In this document: one piece after another, positions 22,996 to 34,893 of the stretch
Position numbering within the stretch: position 1 is the stretch's first letter
Layout of the letters: every line of letters begins with the position of its first letter
DNA from: Triplophysa rosa
Taxonomy: Eukaryota > Chordata > Actinopteri > Cypriniformes > Nemacheilidae
Assembly (NCBI RefSeq): GCF_024868665.1
Contig: NC_079900.1
Coordinates: 4,408,010 to 4,472,009, forward strand
DNA length: 64,000 bases
Direction: 5' to 3'
Program-made: the position numbers and the translations under genes
The notes under the pieces: generated by a model
The model's database searches: none
Seen by the model: only the letters and a program-made list of their open reading frames with translations
What the model was told of the DNA's origin: nothing

Positions 22996-24118
22996 GGGCC
23001 CTATTGTACACCCGGCGCAATGCGCAGCACAAGTGTTTTTGCTATAGTTTCAGCCCGACGCAGTTCTCATTTTCCCGTCCTGCGCCGCGTTGTTTAAATA
23101 GCAAATGCATTTGCGCTCATTTGTGCGCCCATGGGCGTGTTGGTCTAAAAAAAGAGGTGTTTTCAGGCGCATTGTTGGCGCGTTGCTGTTTTGAGGAACT
23201 GAAAATAGACTGCGCCATAGATCAACTCAAACCTGGTCTAAAGTCAATGGCGCAATATTGTTGTGTTATTTAAAGAGCGCGTTAGTAGAAAATGCGCCTC
23301 TGGGCGGTTCCACAACGCGCTTTCACTTTACCTATTACACAGAGGGAAGCGCAGCAGCACACAAACATGCCACATCCAAAAAAATAATGGATTCCAATGT
23401 AAAATATTATTATTGTGTACATAAGATAAAAATCCGGCTGGTCCTGTAGATGGTCTGCTCGCGCGCTTTAACCTCACGCACGAGCAGATGCGTTTCCTCA
23501 CTGGAGAAGGGCTCTCCTGTTTTTGCCAAGTGGTTGAAGTCCTTAGCGCAACATCATGTTGACCCTGGGACAACATTTAAATCAACCAATCAGATTTCAG
23601 AAATAAGTTTACAGTTTATTTTAAATTTAATCTTCCAACCAGGATTAGGTGCTTCTAGACCATTGTTTTTCACGTATCATTTCACTCTGATTTTAGGGGT
23701 AAGTTATGGTTAGGGTTGGGGTTTGGTGTGGTTTTATTTATAAAAATGTTGTCCTTAGGTCAACAAAATATGTTGCCCTGAGGACATCAACCAATTGGCA
23801 AAATCAGGTTGAGCCTGGAGAAGCGTCCAGTCTTTGCTCTTGCAAATTCCGCCGTTTAAATAGCGAATCCGCTATATGGCGAGAGCGCAACTGGCTCTTA
23901 AAGGGAATGAGAGATGAGAATCTGATTGGTTTACTGCACGTTATGCCCCCAAAACACCATTACTCAATAAGAGAATCGGGACAACCCGCTTGACCATGAG
24001 CCCGGGCGCGCCGACCGTTTTCCCGTCGTTAAACTAGCAAAAGTGGATTCGGACACGCCCTGAGTGCACCTGCGCCGTACACTTTAGACCATGCGCTTAG
24101 ATCGTGAAAATGGGGCCC
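22996..24118. mobile_element. DNA transposon immediately upstream of Ig receptor exon 1
   Basis: The ends gggccctattgtacaccc and (inverted) gggccccattttcacg form imperfect inverted repeats, flanked on both sides by ACT (22993-22995 and 24119-24121). The joined flanks then align with the flank of the Ig pseudogene near 4665-4700, giving an unoccupied site. The 3-bp duplication fits a PIF/Harbinger-like element (inferred). A second MITE is nested at about 23548-23773. No transposase frame was seen. Confidence 0.8.
23548..23773. mobile_element. Nested MITE
   Basis: gcaacatcatgttgaccctg at the left and gcaacatattttgttgacc (inverted) at the right are matching inverted ends; the interior contains tagggttggggtttgg. 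Confidence 0.6.
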
Positions 24119-24121
24119 ACT

Positions 24122-25619
24122 GTGTTAAACACTCAAACACTTCCTCTGACACCAGTACAAGACCTGCACCCCAATTTGAATTTTAAATGTCTCAGAAATA
24201 TGGTCTGCTGTTTCCAGTGAAATGTCCATGAATATATGAGAATATCCATTTTCTTACTGGATAATGAAATGAGTGAAAAACTCAAAGGCTTACTAAACAT
24301 TGAGGGAGGAACCTGAGCTATATCTCAAGAACAGAATAACACCGAGACTTCTAGCAACCACCTTAGCAAGGGTGTAAGTTTGATTTTGACATTGGTGGGG
24401 ACATAAAATTGATCTGCTGAGCCGCATTGTCACTAAAGTTTAACACCATTTACTTATTTAAACAATTTTATTTTTTCTCTCATTGCTACACTGTCTATTG
24501 CTGTAAGATCAGTTTCCTTAGAAATACACCATATACAATTAGCCACTCGGTATTAACTACTGTATGCTCAACTGCATCTACAGTCTGGCTACTTTTATAC
24601 GTACATATTTATGCCTACATTGTTAAAACTACTGTGTGACTGAGTGCTTAATAGACCTCTATAACAGTTCAACCTTATTATAAATTTAATATAATGCACA
24701 ACAAATCACATAATCATGTTTTAAAAGCCTAATCACATGTGACCCTGCCTCTGTCTCTCCACCTGAGCTATAGGCAATGCTGCTTCTGCCACCTGATAAA
24801 ATGACACAATTGGTGGTGCATGGCATCTTAAAAATTCAAAGCTCCCATTTTAAACACACACTGAGAATACTGTAGATTCTCAACCTAACATTTATAACAG
24901 TACTGAATTTCACACATACTATGTCATTGTTTGATCTGATTTGTGACCCTGCCTCTTCACAACATCACAGGACTGCTTCTGTCACCTGACCTGACAAAAC
25001 AATGCATTAATGCATTCCGAACACATTTATGGCTTAGAACTTGATTGCTTACTATAATTATTACAAATGCCATAAACAAAAGCAATTAAGAAATAATTGA
25101 AGTTGCTTACTTTGGTTTGTTTTACATTTAAATCATGTTCATGATATACATTTTATTTTGCCTAAAACATAACCCTCACACAGCAGAACTAATCACCAAC
25201 AGTTAGACAGAAACATAATTTGGATCATAACTTGGAAAAAATGCTTCTTACAAATAATAGCTGCAGCCTTACGTTAGCGAGAGAAGGCAAAGCCAATCCT
25301 ATTAGTGACGGGACTCATTGCAGATAACGGAACTTAACCATTAGTAAAGATTTTTTATTTCAATTAAATGAATCCTGGATAAATAAATGTAGATTAAAAT
25401 AAGTATTAAGTATAAAAAAACAGTACACAGACAGACATCAGAGGTTTAATTTGTCAAAAATTATTGGTAGGGATTTAGTGTTCTCCAAAAAATGATTTTT
25501 TGATGCTGTTCACTTTACTTGAACAAATCACTTTCATTTAATACAATTGTACAGGTTTCTAGCTCAAACTTGCACTAAAAAATAAGCTCTTTGGTTTAAC
25601 ATGATTCAATCAGTGGTTC
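24122..25619. other. 5' flank of the Ig receptor, no gene seen
   Basis: 24122-24180 continues the ancestral receptor flank (gtgttaaacactcaaac). 24360-24420 (agggtgtaagtttgattttgac) is a familiar teleost repeat fragment. 24680-25590 is AT-rich with two loosely similar blocks around tgtgaccctgcctct (24741, 24944). No exon or RNA gene was recognised. Confidence 0.4.
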
Positions 25620-26675
25620 CACATGTTTGAGTCATGTTTTCTAAACATGAAATTAACATGTAGAGAGAACATGAGTGAAACATGTAAACTCAACATGAAA
25701 TTAACATGTTAAGTGAACATGACTGAATCGAGTAAACCCAACAAGATACTCTTCTGCACAACTCCTAAAACAGACGTCACAAAAACTCTTTAAAATGCCA
25801 ACACAACAGAATACTAAACTCTAATACCCTGATAGCAAGCAACCATTAAATCAATGTTAAAAATTATTAATGGCTTGAATCAAAATAACTTTTGCACCCG
25901 CAATTCATGTTGAAAAAATTAAATTTCATCAAACCATTATTGTGATCAGTTTGCTTTAGTTGGGACCTTGATGCTTGACATTGTTAAGTCAGCTCCTCCA
26001 TTTCTCTTTCAATGCTTGTGAATGTGTTTAATGAAAGCATATGTAAAGCATAAAGAGAGTGAACTGTCACAACAGGACAGTTATAGTTGTTTGGCTTTTT
26101 TTGGTGTGTTATAAAAAAAAGAAGCAGCATTACATTTATAGTAAGTGATTTGTGGTTAGTGATTGATTGATATGTTCTGGTCACAAAAATGCAAAATTTC
26201 TGGGGCAAAAGTTTTATCGACACGTTTAAACAACACTCATCACACAAACCTCAATGGTGACAATCATCAAACTAATTCAGATGAACAGATCAACTGCAAT
26301 GCATGCTGGGAGTCATGACTGAGTTTTGTTCTATGATGTCACCCAGCATGCATTGCAGCATGAAGCTTTCTTTTGTTGGTTGTCACCATTGTTGAGATTC
26401 ATACACCAATTCTAACTGATTCAGAAATGTAACAGTTTTGTGAAAATCTTTTATTCTGTTAATTGTCCATAAAGAACTGCATAGTGATTAAATAACTATC
26501 ATTTTCTGACCACTGGATCGTAATTCTTTTTGCCACAATAGATGTGTTTTAACACACATGGACAGCTAAAGAAAACTTAACATTTAAACTCAAGAGTCAA
26601 GAGCCCAACTAAAGCAAACACTGATCACAATAATGTTAATTTTTTCTTCTGCATGTTAATTTCATGTTGAGGTTA
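25620..26675. mobile_element. Large imperfect foldback element
   Basis: Outer arms match as inverted copies: 25680-25970 (aacatgaaattaacatgt; attattgtgatcag; gctttagttggg) against 26590-26670 (cccaactaaagc; ctgatcacaataat; acatgttaatttcatgttg in worn form). Inner arms caatggtgacaatcatc (26250) and ggttgtcaccattgttg (26378) enclose the pair ctgcaatgcatgctggg (26292) / cccagcatgcattgcag (26342). No coding frame. Confidence 0.65.
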
Positions 26676-28123
26676 CTTAAATTTACATTCATGCATTTGG
26701 AAGACGCTTTTATCCAAAGCAACTTACATTTTGTTACATTTTGTTTCTAAGTATGTACAATCCCCTGGGATTCCCATAGGCCCTATTTATACCATGGTAT
26801 TAAGATGCGTTTTTGTCGATCGGATCACAAGAGAACAAATGAGACACATACCTGTTTACACCTGGTGTTTAAATCCGTCCCTTTTTCCATTTTCGGCCAC
26901 TTCTGTCATGATTTTACTACCCGTCCTAAATAGTATTGGAAATGTAAATTAGCATGCCCCAGATCATAGTATTTTGAAATAATTTAGTAAGAAATAATGA
27001 ATGAAGAAACACAACGAGGTGCTGTATTTTAATGTGTGTAACGGCACTTTCTTTTCACGTTTGTGTGTCACAATGCGTAAACTGCTTTGCTACACACCAA
27101 AAAAGTTCTTCATAACAACAACAACTCATACTTTTAGGGCATATTCTAAGTAGGCAAAATGGGACACAACATGAGTTAAGCATGTGCACCATGACTATAA
27201 AAAAGTGTAAAAAACATCAATAAAGCTCCGATATTATAATTCACCATGGCAACAACAACCGAAGAGGTCTTTAAAAATAGATACAATTAAGAAACATAGG
27301 ACCCTGATTTAGTGTCAACTATAACTGTTAAAATAACCTGAAAACATGGCCCAATACATGGCACACTCACTTGTTAGCAGTCAAAAACACGATCAAAACA
27401 GATCACACAACTGTTTAATAATGCATGGCTGAAAACCTGCGGTTTGTTGAGAAGACATGAGCTGTTACTTTTCTAAGTGGTCTGACTTACAATTCTGACA
27501 ATAAAATAGACAGACACTTCTCTTGGGTTGTATAAATTGAGGAATTAGCCCTCAGATAACCATGGTAATCACATCGCAATTTGTAAACACTGGTCCAAAA
27601 GCAATCCGAGTTTTTATTTTTTATTATTATTATTTTTTAAATCGCATACAGTTAATAAAAATCTTTACCACTTATGTCAAACATCAAAATAATAACAGAA
27701 AAATGTGCACTTAGTTATCGCTGCCTTGAAATAAATGTTGGACAACCACCACTGATAGATGTATGTGATCATTTTAATTATATTTAGGTATGATGTAGTA
27801 GCATATTTCAAAATATTACATTAATAGAAGACCGTATCTATCAGTCACTTTACAGCTGAGATTATTTTGTCAATCATCTTTTTAGACTTATGATTTTAGG
27901 TTTACATGCAGGTTAGAACTGTGAAGATTAGAAGAAAACAACAAGAACATATTGATTCAAACGTTTTTACACAACATAAAAATGAAACTGACGCCGTTTA
28001 CTTCATACGTGTCAGTGTTCTGGCGCATATTATTCATTTTCATCACTAAACTGAAGCTCAAAGCTGAAACAACGCAGGGGTGGCTTAAGGACAACTCTGT
28101 CAATAACATTTCCACGTGCTCCT
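26676..28123. other. Repeat fragments and 5' flank of zinc-finger unit B
   Basis: 26690-26735 (catgcatttggaagacgctttt) is the teleost SINE/LINE tail motif. 26780-26895 is half of a MITE (accatggtattaagatgcg). 26930-27120 aligns with 43160-43350 upstream of unit F, so it is part of the duplicated zinc-finger unit. 27880-28030 aligns with 34015-34100 and 37385-37460. Confidence 0.45.
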
Positions 28124-28380
28124 CATGATGTGGTTTGTCTTAACTCTTTCCACACTTAGGGCAGGTGAAAGGCTTGCCTGCTGCTGTTCTTTGCTTTCTT
28201 TTTGGGAAGAAAGTCTTGCTCTTCTGAAGATATTTCTAACAAAACAAGATTCAGAGGTTTCTGACACTGATGTTTCTCTTCAACTTCATTCAGTTCATCA
28301 CATTCAGTGGTCCCTTTACTTGCAGGATTATAGGAATTATATATTTTTTTGTTCACTGAACATCACTGTGTGATATGGTG
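28124..28380 (-). pseudogene. Zinc-finger unit B, dead single-finger remnant
   Basis: Minus-strand linker [17 protein letters not shown] is joined directly to 5' UTR-like sequence, as in gene E, then LLEIS, a frameshift at the SSLQKN position, and one C-x2-C knuckle (CPKCGKS) followed by a stop. No further fingers. Confidence 0.8.
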
Positions 28381-29191
28381 GAACAGACCAGCCAAAATAA
28401 ATAATTTTCACATTAACAACTCTTAACAAAAAAATATTACAATATTAATTAGGACAGATAGTATGCAAACATTTTACTATCTTGTTATTGATCCAAAATG
28501 ATACCATTCCATTATCGTGAATCCAAAAGCGATAAATATAACTATCCTGCAGACTTAGGATGTCTACTGTCAGAGATGAAGAGGGAAAAGGAGGCATGAG
28601 ACCAAGTTGATGTTATAATAAATGAGCATTAGGGAACGTTAAGGGAAAATCAGGGTTGCATTTAGATGCTTATTCTAGCTCCGTCTAGAACTCTGTCTGG
28701 AGCTCCATCACTTATTCTAAACTCCATCTATAGAAGAGCGAACTCTGGCTGACTTCGTCTGACTAGAAACTGATTCATTATGTGTTATTATACCAGCACA
28801 GGCTGTGGAAAATTACTGCTTCACAATATTGTCTTGTGACTTTAATTATGAACCCTGAGAATGAGACTACAGTAAAATGAAAAAAAAGAAACAGCAAGAA
28901 ATGTAATACAGAATACATGAAAAACATCTGTAACTAATAAACTAAATATATAGTAAATAATAAAAAAAGAAAGGCAAGAATAAGAAATTTAATACAACAC
29001 TAAATGTATGCCTGTACCTCAGAATTTCGTAATCTTTAGAAAATACACACACACAAAGGGAGCTTTTAAGGAATTTAGATCCTACGATCTATCATGTTGG
29101 CTATATGTGCTCTTAGAACTTAGAGATCTAGCACCCATTTACATCCATTATACAAAGCGCAGAGGGCTGCGGATTTCCCTAAAAATCTTCT
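28381..29191. other. Spacer between units B and C, no gene seen
   Basis: Contains a short reduplicated motif of gctccgtctagaactctgtctg type (28678-28740) and an L2-like fragment at 29060-29165 (the plus strand around gacctagcacccatttaca in worn form). No exon. Confidence 0.35.
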
Positions 29192-30613
29192 TCATGGATG
29201 CTTTTCAGTGTGAATTCTCATATGCATCCTAAGCGTTGATTTCCTATTGAAACTCTTTCCACACTGAGGACATGTGTACGGGCGCTCTCCAGTGTGAATT
29301 ATCATGTGCTCTCGAAAATTTGATTTATGCTTGAAACTCTTTCCACACTGAGGACATGTGTATGGCCGTTCTTCAGAGTGAATTTTCATGTGCACATCAA
29401 GCGTTGATTTGCGTTTGAAACTCTTTTCACACTGAGGACAAGTGTATGGGTGCTCTTCGGTGTGAGTTCTCATGTGCCCCTTAAGCGTTGCTTTGCATTT
29501 CAAACTCTTTCCACACTGATGACATGTGTATGGGTGCTCTTCAGTGTGAGTTCTCATGTGCCTGTCAAGTGTTGCTTTCCTACTGAAACTCTTTCCACAT
29601 TGAAAACAAACGTATGGGCGCTCTCCAGTGTGAGTTCTCATGTGCTTCTCAAGTGTTGCTTTCCTACTGAAACTCTTTCCACACTGAAAACATACGTATG
29701 GGCGCTCTCCAGTGTGAGTTCTCATGTGCTTCTCAAGTGTTGCTTTCCTACTGAAACTCTTTCCACACTGAAAACATACGTATGGGCGCTCTCCAGTGTG
29801 AATTCTCATGTGCGCCCCAATATGATGTTTGTATAAAAAACTCTTTCCACACTGAGAACAAATGTATGGCCGCTCTCCATTGTGAGTTATCATGTGCTCC
29901 CCAATATGATGTTTGTATATAAAACTCTTTCCACACTGAGGACATATGTATGGGCGCTCTCCAGTATGAATTCTCATGTGCACCTCAAGTGTTGCTTTCC
30001 TATTGAAACTCTTTTCACACTGAGCACATGCGTATGGGCGTCCTCCAGTGTGAATTCTCATGTGGTCCTCAAGCGATGATTTTCTATTGAAACTCTTTCC
30101 ACACTGAGGACATATGTAGGGGCGTTCCCCAGTGTGAATTCTCAAATGGTCCTCGAAATGACCTTTGTGTTTGAAACTCTTTCCACACTGAGTACATGTG
30201 TATGGGAGCTCTCCAGTGTGAATTCTCAAATGGTCCTCGAAATGACCTTTGTGTTTGTAATTCTTTCCACACTGAGTACATGTGTATGGGCGCTCTCCGG
30301 TGTGAATTCTCATGTGCTCCTCAAAATTACTTTTGCATTTAAAACTCTTTCCACATTGAGGACATGTGCATGGTTGCTTTCCAGTGTGAATTCTCATGTG
30401 CGCCTCAAGATTTGATTTACATTTAAAACTCTTTCCACACTCAAGACATATGTATGGTCGTTCTTCAGAGTGAGTTCTCATGTGCTTCTCAAGTAGACTT
30501 TTGTATTTGAAACTTTTTCCACAGTGAGGGCAGGTAAAAGACTTGCTTGCTTCCGTTCCTTGCTTTGCTTTTGTTAAGAAAATCTTGTTCTTCTGCAAAC
30601 TACTAGAAGACAT
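29192..30613 (-). CDS. Zinc-finger gene C, 16 C2H2 fingers, N-terminal exon disabled
   Basis: A single open exon codes 473 residues from MSSSSLQKNK: a short linker and 16 intact C2H2 fingers with HTGERPY/HTEEHPY linkers, ending HTEKHP. Fingers 10 and 11 are identical and 12 nearly so (YVCFQCGKSFSRKATLEKH); the 84-bp DNA units at about 29580-29830 are almost the same, a recent expansion. Fingers 4 and 5 (GHFEDHLRIH) are another pair. Upstream, the usual linker (30614-30690) has TAA soon after the acceptor plus a frameshift, and the exon-1 remnant at 30896-30965 has lost its Met (aggaggAGTGATCC), so translation would have to begin at the internal Met. Either a FiNZ-less protein is made or the gene is dying. 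Confidence 0.75.
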   Translation of the reverse strand: MSSSSLQKNKIFLTKAKQGTEASKSFTCPHCGKSFKYKSLLEKHMRTHSEERPYICLECGKSFKCKSNLEAHMRIHTGKQPCTCPQCGKSFKCKSNFEEHMRIHTGERPYTCTQCGKNYKHKGHFEDHLRIHTGELPYTCTQCGKSFKHKGHFEDHLRIHTGERPYICPQCGKSFNRKSSLEDHMRIHTGGRPYACAQCEKSFNRKATLEVHMRIHTGERPYICPQCGKSFIYKHHIGEHMITHNGERPYICSQCGKSFLYKHHIGAHMRIHTGERPYVCFQCGKSFSRKATLEKHMRTHTGERPYVCFQCGKSFSRKATLEKHMRTHTGERPYVCFQCGKSFSRKATLDRHMRTHTEEHPYTCHQCGKSLKCKATLKGHMRTHTEEHPYTCPQCEKSFKRKSTLDVHMKIHSEERPYTCPQCGKSFKHKSNFREHMIIHTGERPYTCPQCGKSFNRKSTLRMHMRIHTEKHP

Positions 30614-33135
30614 TTTGGAGCATTACAATATTAAAAAGTTTCAGACGCTGATGTTTCTCCTCAACTTCATTCCGTTCACCACTTTCACTTACAACATATC
30701 TAAAATTAAAAGAAGAAAAAAGGATCTTACATTACTACATTTTGATATTTTTGCATTTCCATAACCATAACATCATAACAAAATCTTAAGAGACATACTA
30801 TACTTCTATAAGGCAGATACTCCTATGATCTAAATTTAAATGACATAAATCTCATGAACTGCCTCACCAATCAAGAATTAAGAACGGACACCAACCTCTT
30901 TGTATCTCAATATCTTCATGTTTCATTCTACATGGGTCTGGATCACTCCTCCTTTTTAACAATTCAATTTTTTTACAAAATCGTGTCACACTGAATTTGC
31001 TTTATTGCCTCTTTTTATTCTTGTATTTATCTGTGTGGTATGGAGGAACAGATCTGCAAACTATTTAAGTACATTTTCATATTAACAACTTTCAAAAAAT
31101 GTTGTAATAAAAAAGGTTAAATCTTAGTACAAATCTTAGTTAAATCTTAGTACAAATGTCACGGTTAAACTATAGTTGCTAAAGTGTAATGGTAAATGGT
31201 AAATTTGCAGTTACTTTTTACTAAACCAGTTAAACTATAGTAAAGCTATGGTTAACTTTCAAAAGGTATTAATGCATTAAAGTAACTTGTACATTTATAA
31301 AATAGGCTAAACAGTAAAACTAATTTGTATAAATTTGGCTGATTTTGGAAAAAAAACACATTACATTGGGCTCTCTATAGTGATACAGCACAAGCCGGTC
31401 AATTTTCCTTCTGTTTCAAGCCACTATATTTAAATTACATCTCGACATAAGAAAAACTAAGATATGAACACATACAAGTTTTGGGCACTTGTGATCCAAA
31501 TACAGCACCTGCCGCTGTATTTCAGTCACTAAACATCGTTTTATGGAGAATTCCTTGCCTTATACTGTCAGGATTATAATATAATGCAATATAATATTAA
31601 TATATCATACTATTGAAAACAATAAAGTTCAGTCTCAACAGTCTAACACTGCCTCACAAAACTTTAGTTAACTTTAGCTAACAGTTAGTTTAACTAAAAA
31701 CTGGAGTTCCTTGCCTCATCCGCAACAACACTCCAGTATAAGAAAATTACGTAAAGATATGATGCCTGGCTAAAGTACAAAGCTTAAAAAATCTAGTCAA
31801 TGTTTAGGTGAGGTTACCTGTGATGTAGTGTGTTCACAGCAAAGTGAACACACAAAGTGTGCAAAGTGTACTATGAGGGCTGCCTTTGCTTCCGCTGCCG
31901 GTAATTGTACGATATTCAGGCTAAACGGAAAAAAAATCACTAGCTGTGTCCCAAATGACATACTATGCACTCAACCATGTAGTGTTATGATTTTAGAAGG
32001 GTAGTATCGTCCCAAATGGAATACTAAACGGTTTTATACTAACCGGAAGTAAATCGGTTTCCCAGACGAGCGCAAATGACATCAATCGCACGGCACAATG
32101 CGTGTGAATAAAAATCAACTTGTACATTTAATGTAGTTTTCATCCGTGTTGTCCAGCAATACTTAAGTCATCATCAGATTGAAGCGTTATCACTCGGGTC
32201 CTTAAAGCGGCCGTGCAACGGTGTTTCATGCATTTTGACTTCTTTACAATGTTAAACGTGCTGTCTTCTCATGCTTAACATGGTCAACTTGTCAAAAAAT
32301 GAGTTGGGCGTATTACGTAGTATTTCTGTGCTCGATAAACTGATGTCTGTGTTTTGTTGGTAATGGGTGCGCACGTGCTTTAGTTCAGCCTATCCCTTTC
32401 TTTAGAACCGGTTCTTTACCAAATCGGACTGAATCGTTCTAAACAATTCGCGTCTCAACTAAGCACGTAATCACTATTTACTTGAATTACTCACTTTCTA
32501 GCGTGTCTTACAGGCCCTCGGACTCGAAATAAACAATAGTATTATTCAGTTAACGTTACTCCAACAGTAGGCTACTGAACTGAATTGGTGTGAAGAGTAA
32601 AGTTGTTAGTTACTAATAAGCACGAGCAGCTTTATCACATCCACAAATGGCTTGAATAAGTCAGGACTTTAAAGATAGATACAAAATGATAAACATACGG
32701 CCGTGATTTAGTCTCAACTACAACAGTTAAATTAACCAGAAAAAAAACATTGTGTTATGCTTTTACCTCAAACATTGCTGGGCAAAAAATCCGCTTTGCT
32801 AGCGCAGCTTCTCTGTTTGATTATATTACCGTAAATACTGTGATAAGTGCTGCACACGCGTTCATTGACCTGATATTACCGTAATGGCAGTTATACACGC
32901 GCACTCTCACTTGTCCGCAGTCAAAAACGAGATCACTGATGTTTCAACTGAAATCTGAGTATTTTAGACAATGTCAAAATGTTCGTGATACTGGTCCTTT
33001 AAATACAAAGCCCGTGACACTAAAAGGGAGGTGCTTAAATGGCCCACCATTTTTTAAGGTGGTACGGATAGTTAGGCGAATAAGGAGCTGGCGAATTGGG
33101 AGCTGGATTCAGCCTCGTAACTGGCCGTTGGGATG
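30614..33135. other. 5' region of gene C
   Basis: Holds the broken linker, the exon-1 relic (30896-30965; DPDPCRMKHEDIE still readable), 5' UTR sequence, and at 31810-31900 a stretch (gaggttacctgtgatgtag) matching the gene D leader near 41270, a candidate noncoding exon donor. 31320-31620 aligns with 40560-40850. No independent gene. Confidence 0.5.
32757..32930 (-). promoter_or_regulatory. Repeated zinc-finger unit leader module, copy 1
   Basis: Minus-strand cagcaatgtttgag|gtaaaagc gives a candidate noncoding first-exon donor at 32767, preceded by agagaagctgcgctagc and two tacggtaatat motifs. The same module recurs at 36250, 43645 and 49195, each time upstream of a zinc-finger unit. Promoter role is inferred from position and conservation. 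Confidence 0.45.
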
Positions 33136-34465
33136 AAGCAGGTTGGAGTCCGTCATCTTCTGTGTAGGTTAAACAATCCAGTTCTGTAGCCTACCTTACT
33201 TGTACTACCCGTATAAAGAAAATAAATTAATAAGTAAAAGCAAACTTACTTTCTTGAAGTTAAATAAATCAGAATCAGAAAGAGCTTTATTACCAAGTAT
33301 GTTTGCACATACAAGGAATTTGTTTTGGTGACAGGAGCATCCAGAACACAGAATCAGCAACAGCAGTGCACAGAGACCATAACACAATAGAATACAGTAC
33401 ACAGATGATTTAAATAAGGGCCTATGGATATTAAAAAAATACAATACAATAAATACAAGATAACGACATAGAGAGTAAAGCTATGTGTGTATGTAAATAT
33501 GTACAAGAAAAAAATAAGAATAGACTATTGTAGTACAAGGTATGTGCTATATACAGCAGAATTAAATATAATTTACAGAAAAGGTTGTATAAAAATAGAT
33601 AGTGTATTATCTGGAGGATATAATTGATATTGCACTTAATTATTATTGCACAGAGTTGTGAATAATTTATTGCAATAAATGTGTTGCTAGCAGGAAATTC
33701 ATCCGGTTAATGAAGGGCTCAGTGTCAAGGAATCACAGCGACACCTAGCGTGTTTAAGCCCTATAACACCATCACCACACATTCATTTAGGCCTATTTGC
33801 TATTTACATCCAGCAACAAAGAAAATATACTCATACACGAATTAAGTGATTCTGATTTGATGGATTTATTATATGGCTAAAGACAACCATCACTGACAGG
33901 CGTTTGTGAATATTTTTAATTCATTACACAGAATGTATCAGTAACTTCACAGCTGTGACACTTGGATTGAGTGTATTACTATTATTGTCACCAAATAAAC
34001 TCTTAAGACTGATGAATTCATATTTAAATGCAGGTGAGAACTGTGAATATATTATAAAGATTCTAAGAAAACAACAAGATTTAGTCACTCTGCTTCACAT
34101 CTAAATCCCCATCTTTAAACAGCGTTTAAACAACTTTAATACAATACAGTTTGCACTGTAGATTCTATGTATTATCTCTTAGTTATAGATCATAAATATC
34201 TGTGAATTACTTTGTGACCTAAATGTATTGAACGCATAAATAAACAAACCTGTGCTTTTCTAACTGGGTTTTGATGTAAATGTTGGGTGTCTGACACAGG
34301 GAAATTAAAAATTTTCAGTTTATTCAAATATTTTTATAAAAATTATACATTGCAAATATTAAATCCAAAGAGGTCTGGGTAACGCTTTTTTAGACACATT
34401 TGTGAATTTAATTTTAAACAATAATCTCATTTAAGTCTTTGTAATTGTACACATTTTTACTGGTC
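33136..34465. other. Spacer between units C and E
   Basis: 33140-33265 and 33674-34180 align with 36650-36760 and 36760-37560 as one duplicated block. The only break is the LINE-tail insertion at 33270-33673. No gene seen. Confidence 0.5.
33270..33673. mobile_element. LINE 3'-end insertion with 7-bp target duplication
   Basis: The block begins cagaatcagaaagagcttta, a common teleost LINE 3' motif, and is flanked by AATAAAT on both sides (33263-33269, 33674-33680). The paralogous spacer at 36748-36760 has a single aaataaatgtgttgctag, so it is the empty site. The element is heavily 5'-truncated. Confidence 0.75.
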
Positions 34466-34769
34466 TTAAAGGGGTGATGTGATGCGACTAAAACAAATAT
34501 TATCGTTTATTTTAGATGTAATGCAATGTGTATACACGATTTAAGGTTCAAAAACATTTGGGCGGTCTTTGTCAAATCATGTTACGAAGTGACGTACATT
34601 CGTCGGGGCGTTTCAGGCAAGTTTGGGTGAGCCTTCGCTTTTAGATAGAATGCATCTTTTGTTCCCACACTTTAAGTTTTGCAATTTTACATGTCTAATA
34701 CATGCATGGGCAACTTATAACACACCGAAGACAAAGAAAAACACGTATTCGCACATATGACCCCTTTAA
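34466..34769. mobile_element. Internally deleted MITE of the THAP/TTAA transposon
   Basis: Flanked by TTAA; ends AAAGGGGTGATGTGATG and (inverted) AAAGGGGTCATATGTG. Its left part matches the 56507-56600 end of the THAP element and its right part matches 55025-55270, so it is the two ends of that element joined by a deletion that removed the THAP frame. Confidence 0.85.
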
Positions 34770-34893
34770 TACCACAGGTTGCAGCTGAAAATCATTACTG
34801 TTCTACTGAAGAAACAATGTCATCTTCATCTTCATTAGTAAATTAACAAATCTACATTTTATAGTGAAAACTCTCTCCACACTGAAGACATGT

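Noticed and set aside
23004..23993. Several frames of 60-95 codons at 23.0-24.0 kb
   Set aside because: They are within the GC-rich transposon upstream of the receptor and do not resemble a transposase.
29450..30415. Plus-strand open frames opposite gene C (and similar ones opposite genes D, E, G and I)
   Set aside because: They repeat every 84 bases in step with the finger units and read the antisense of the conserved finger codons; they are shadows.
29192..30613. Regular 84-bp repeats resembling a CRISPR or satellite array
   Set aside because: They are C2H2 finger codons with intact zinc ligands; the genome is eukaryotic.
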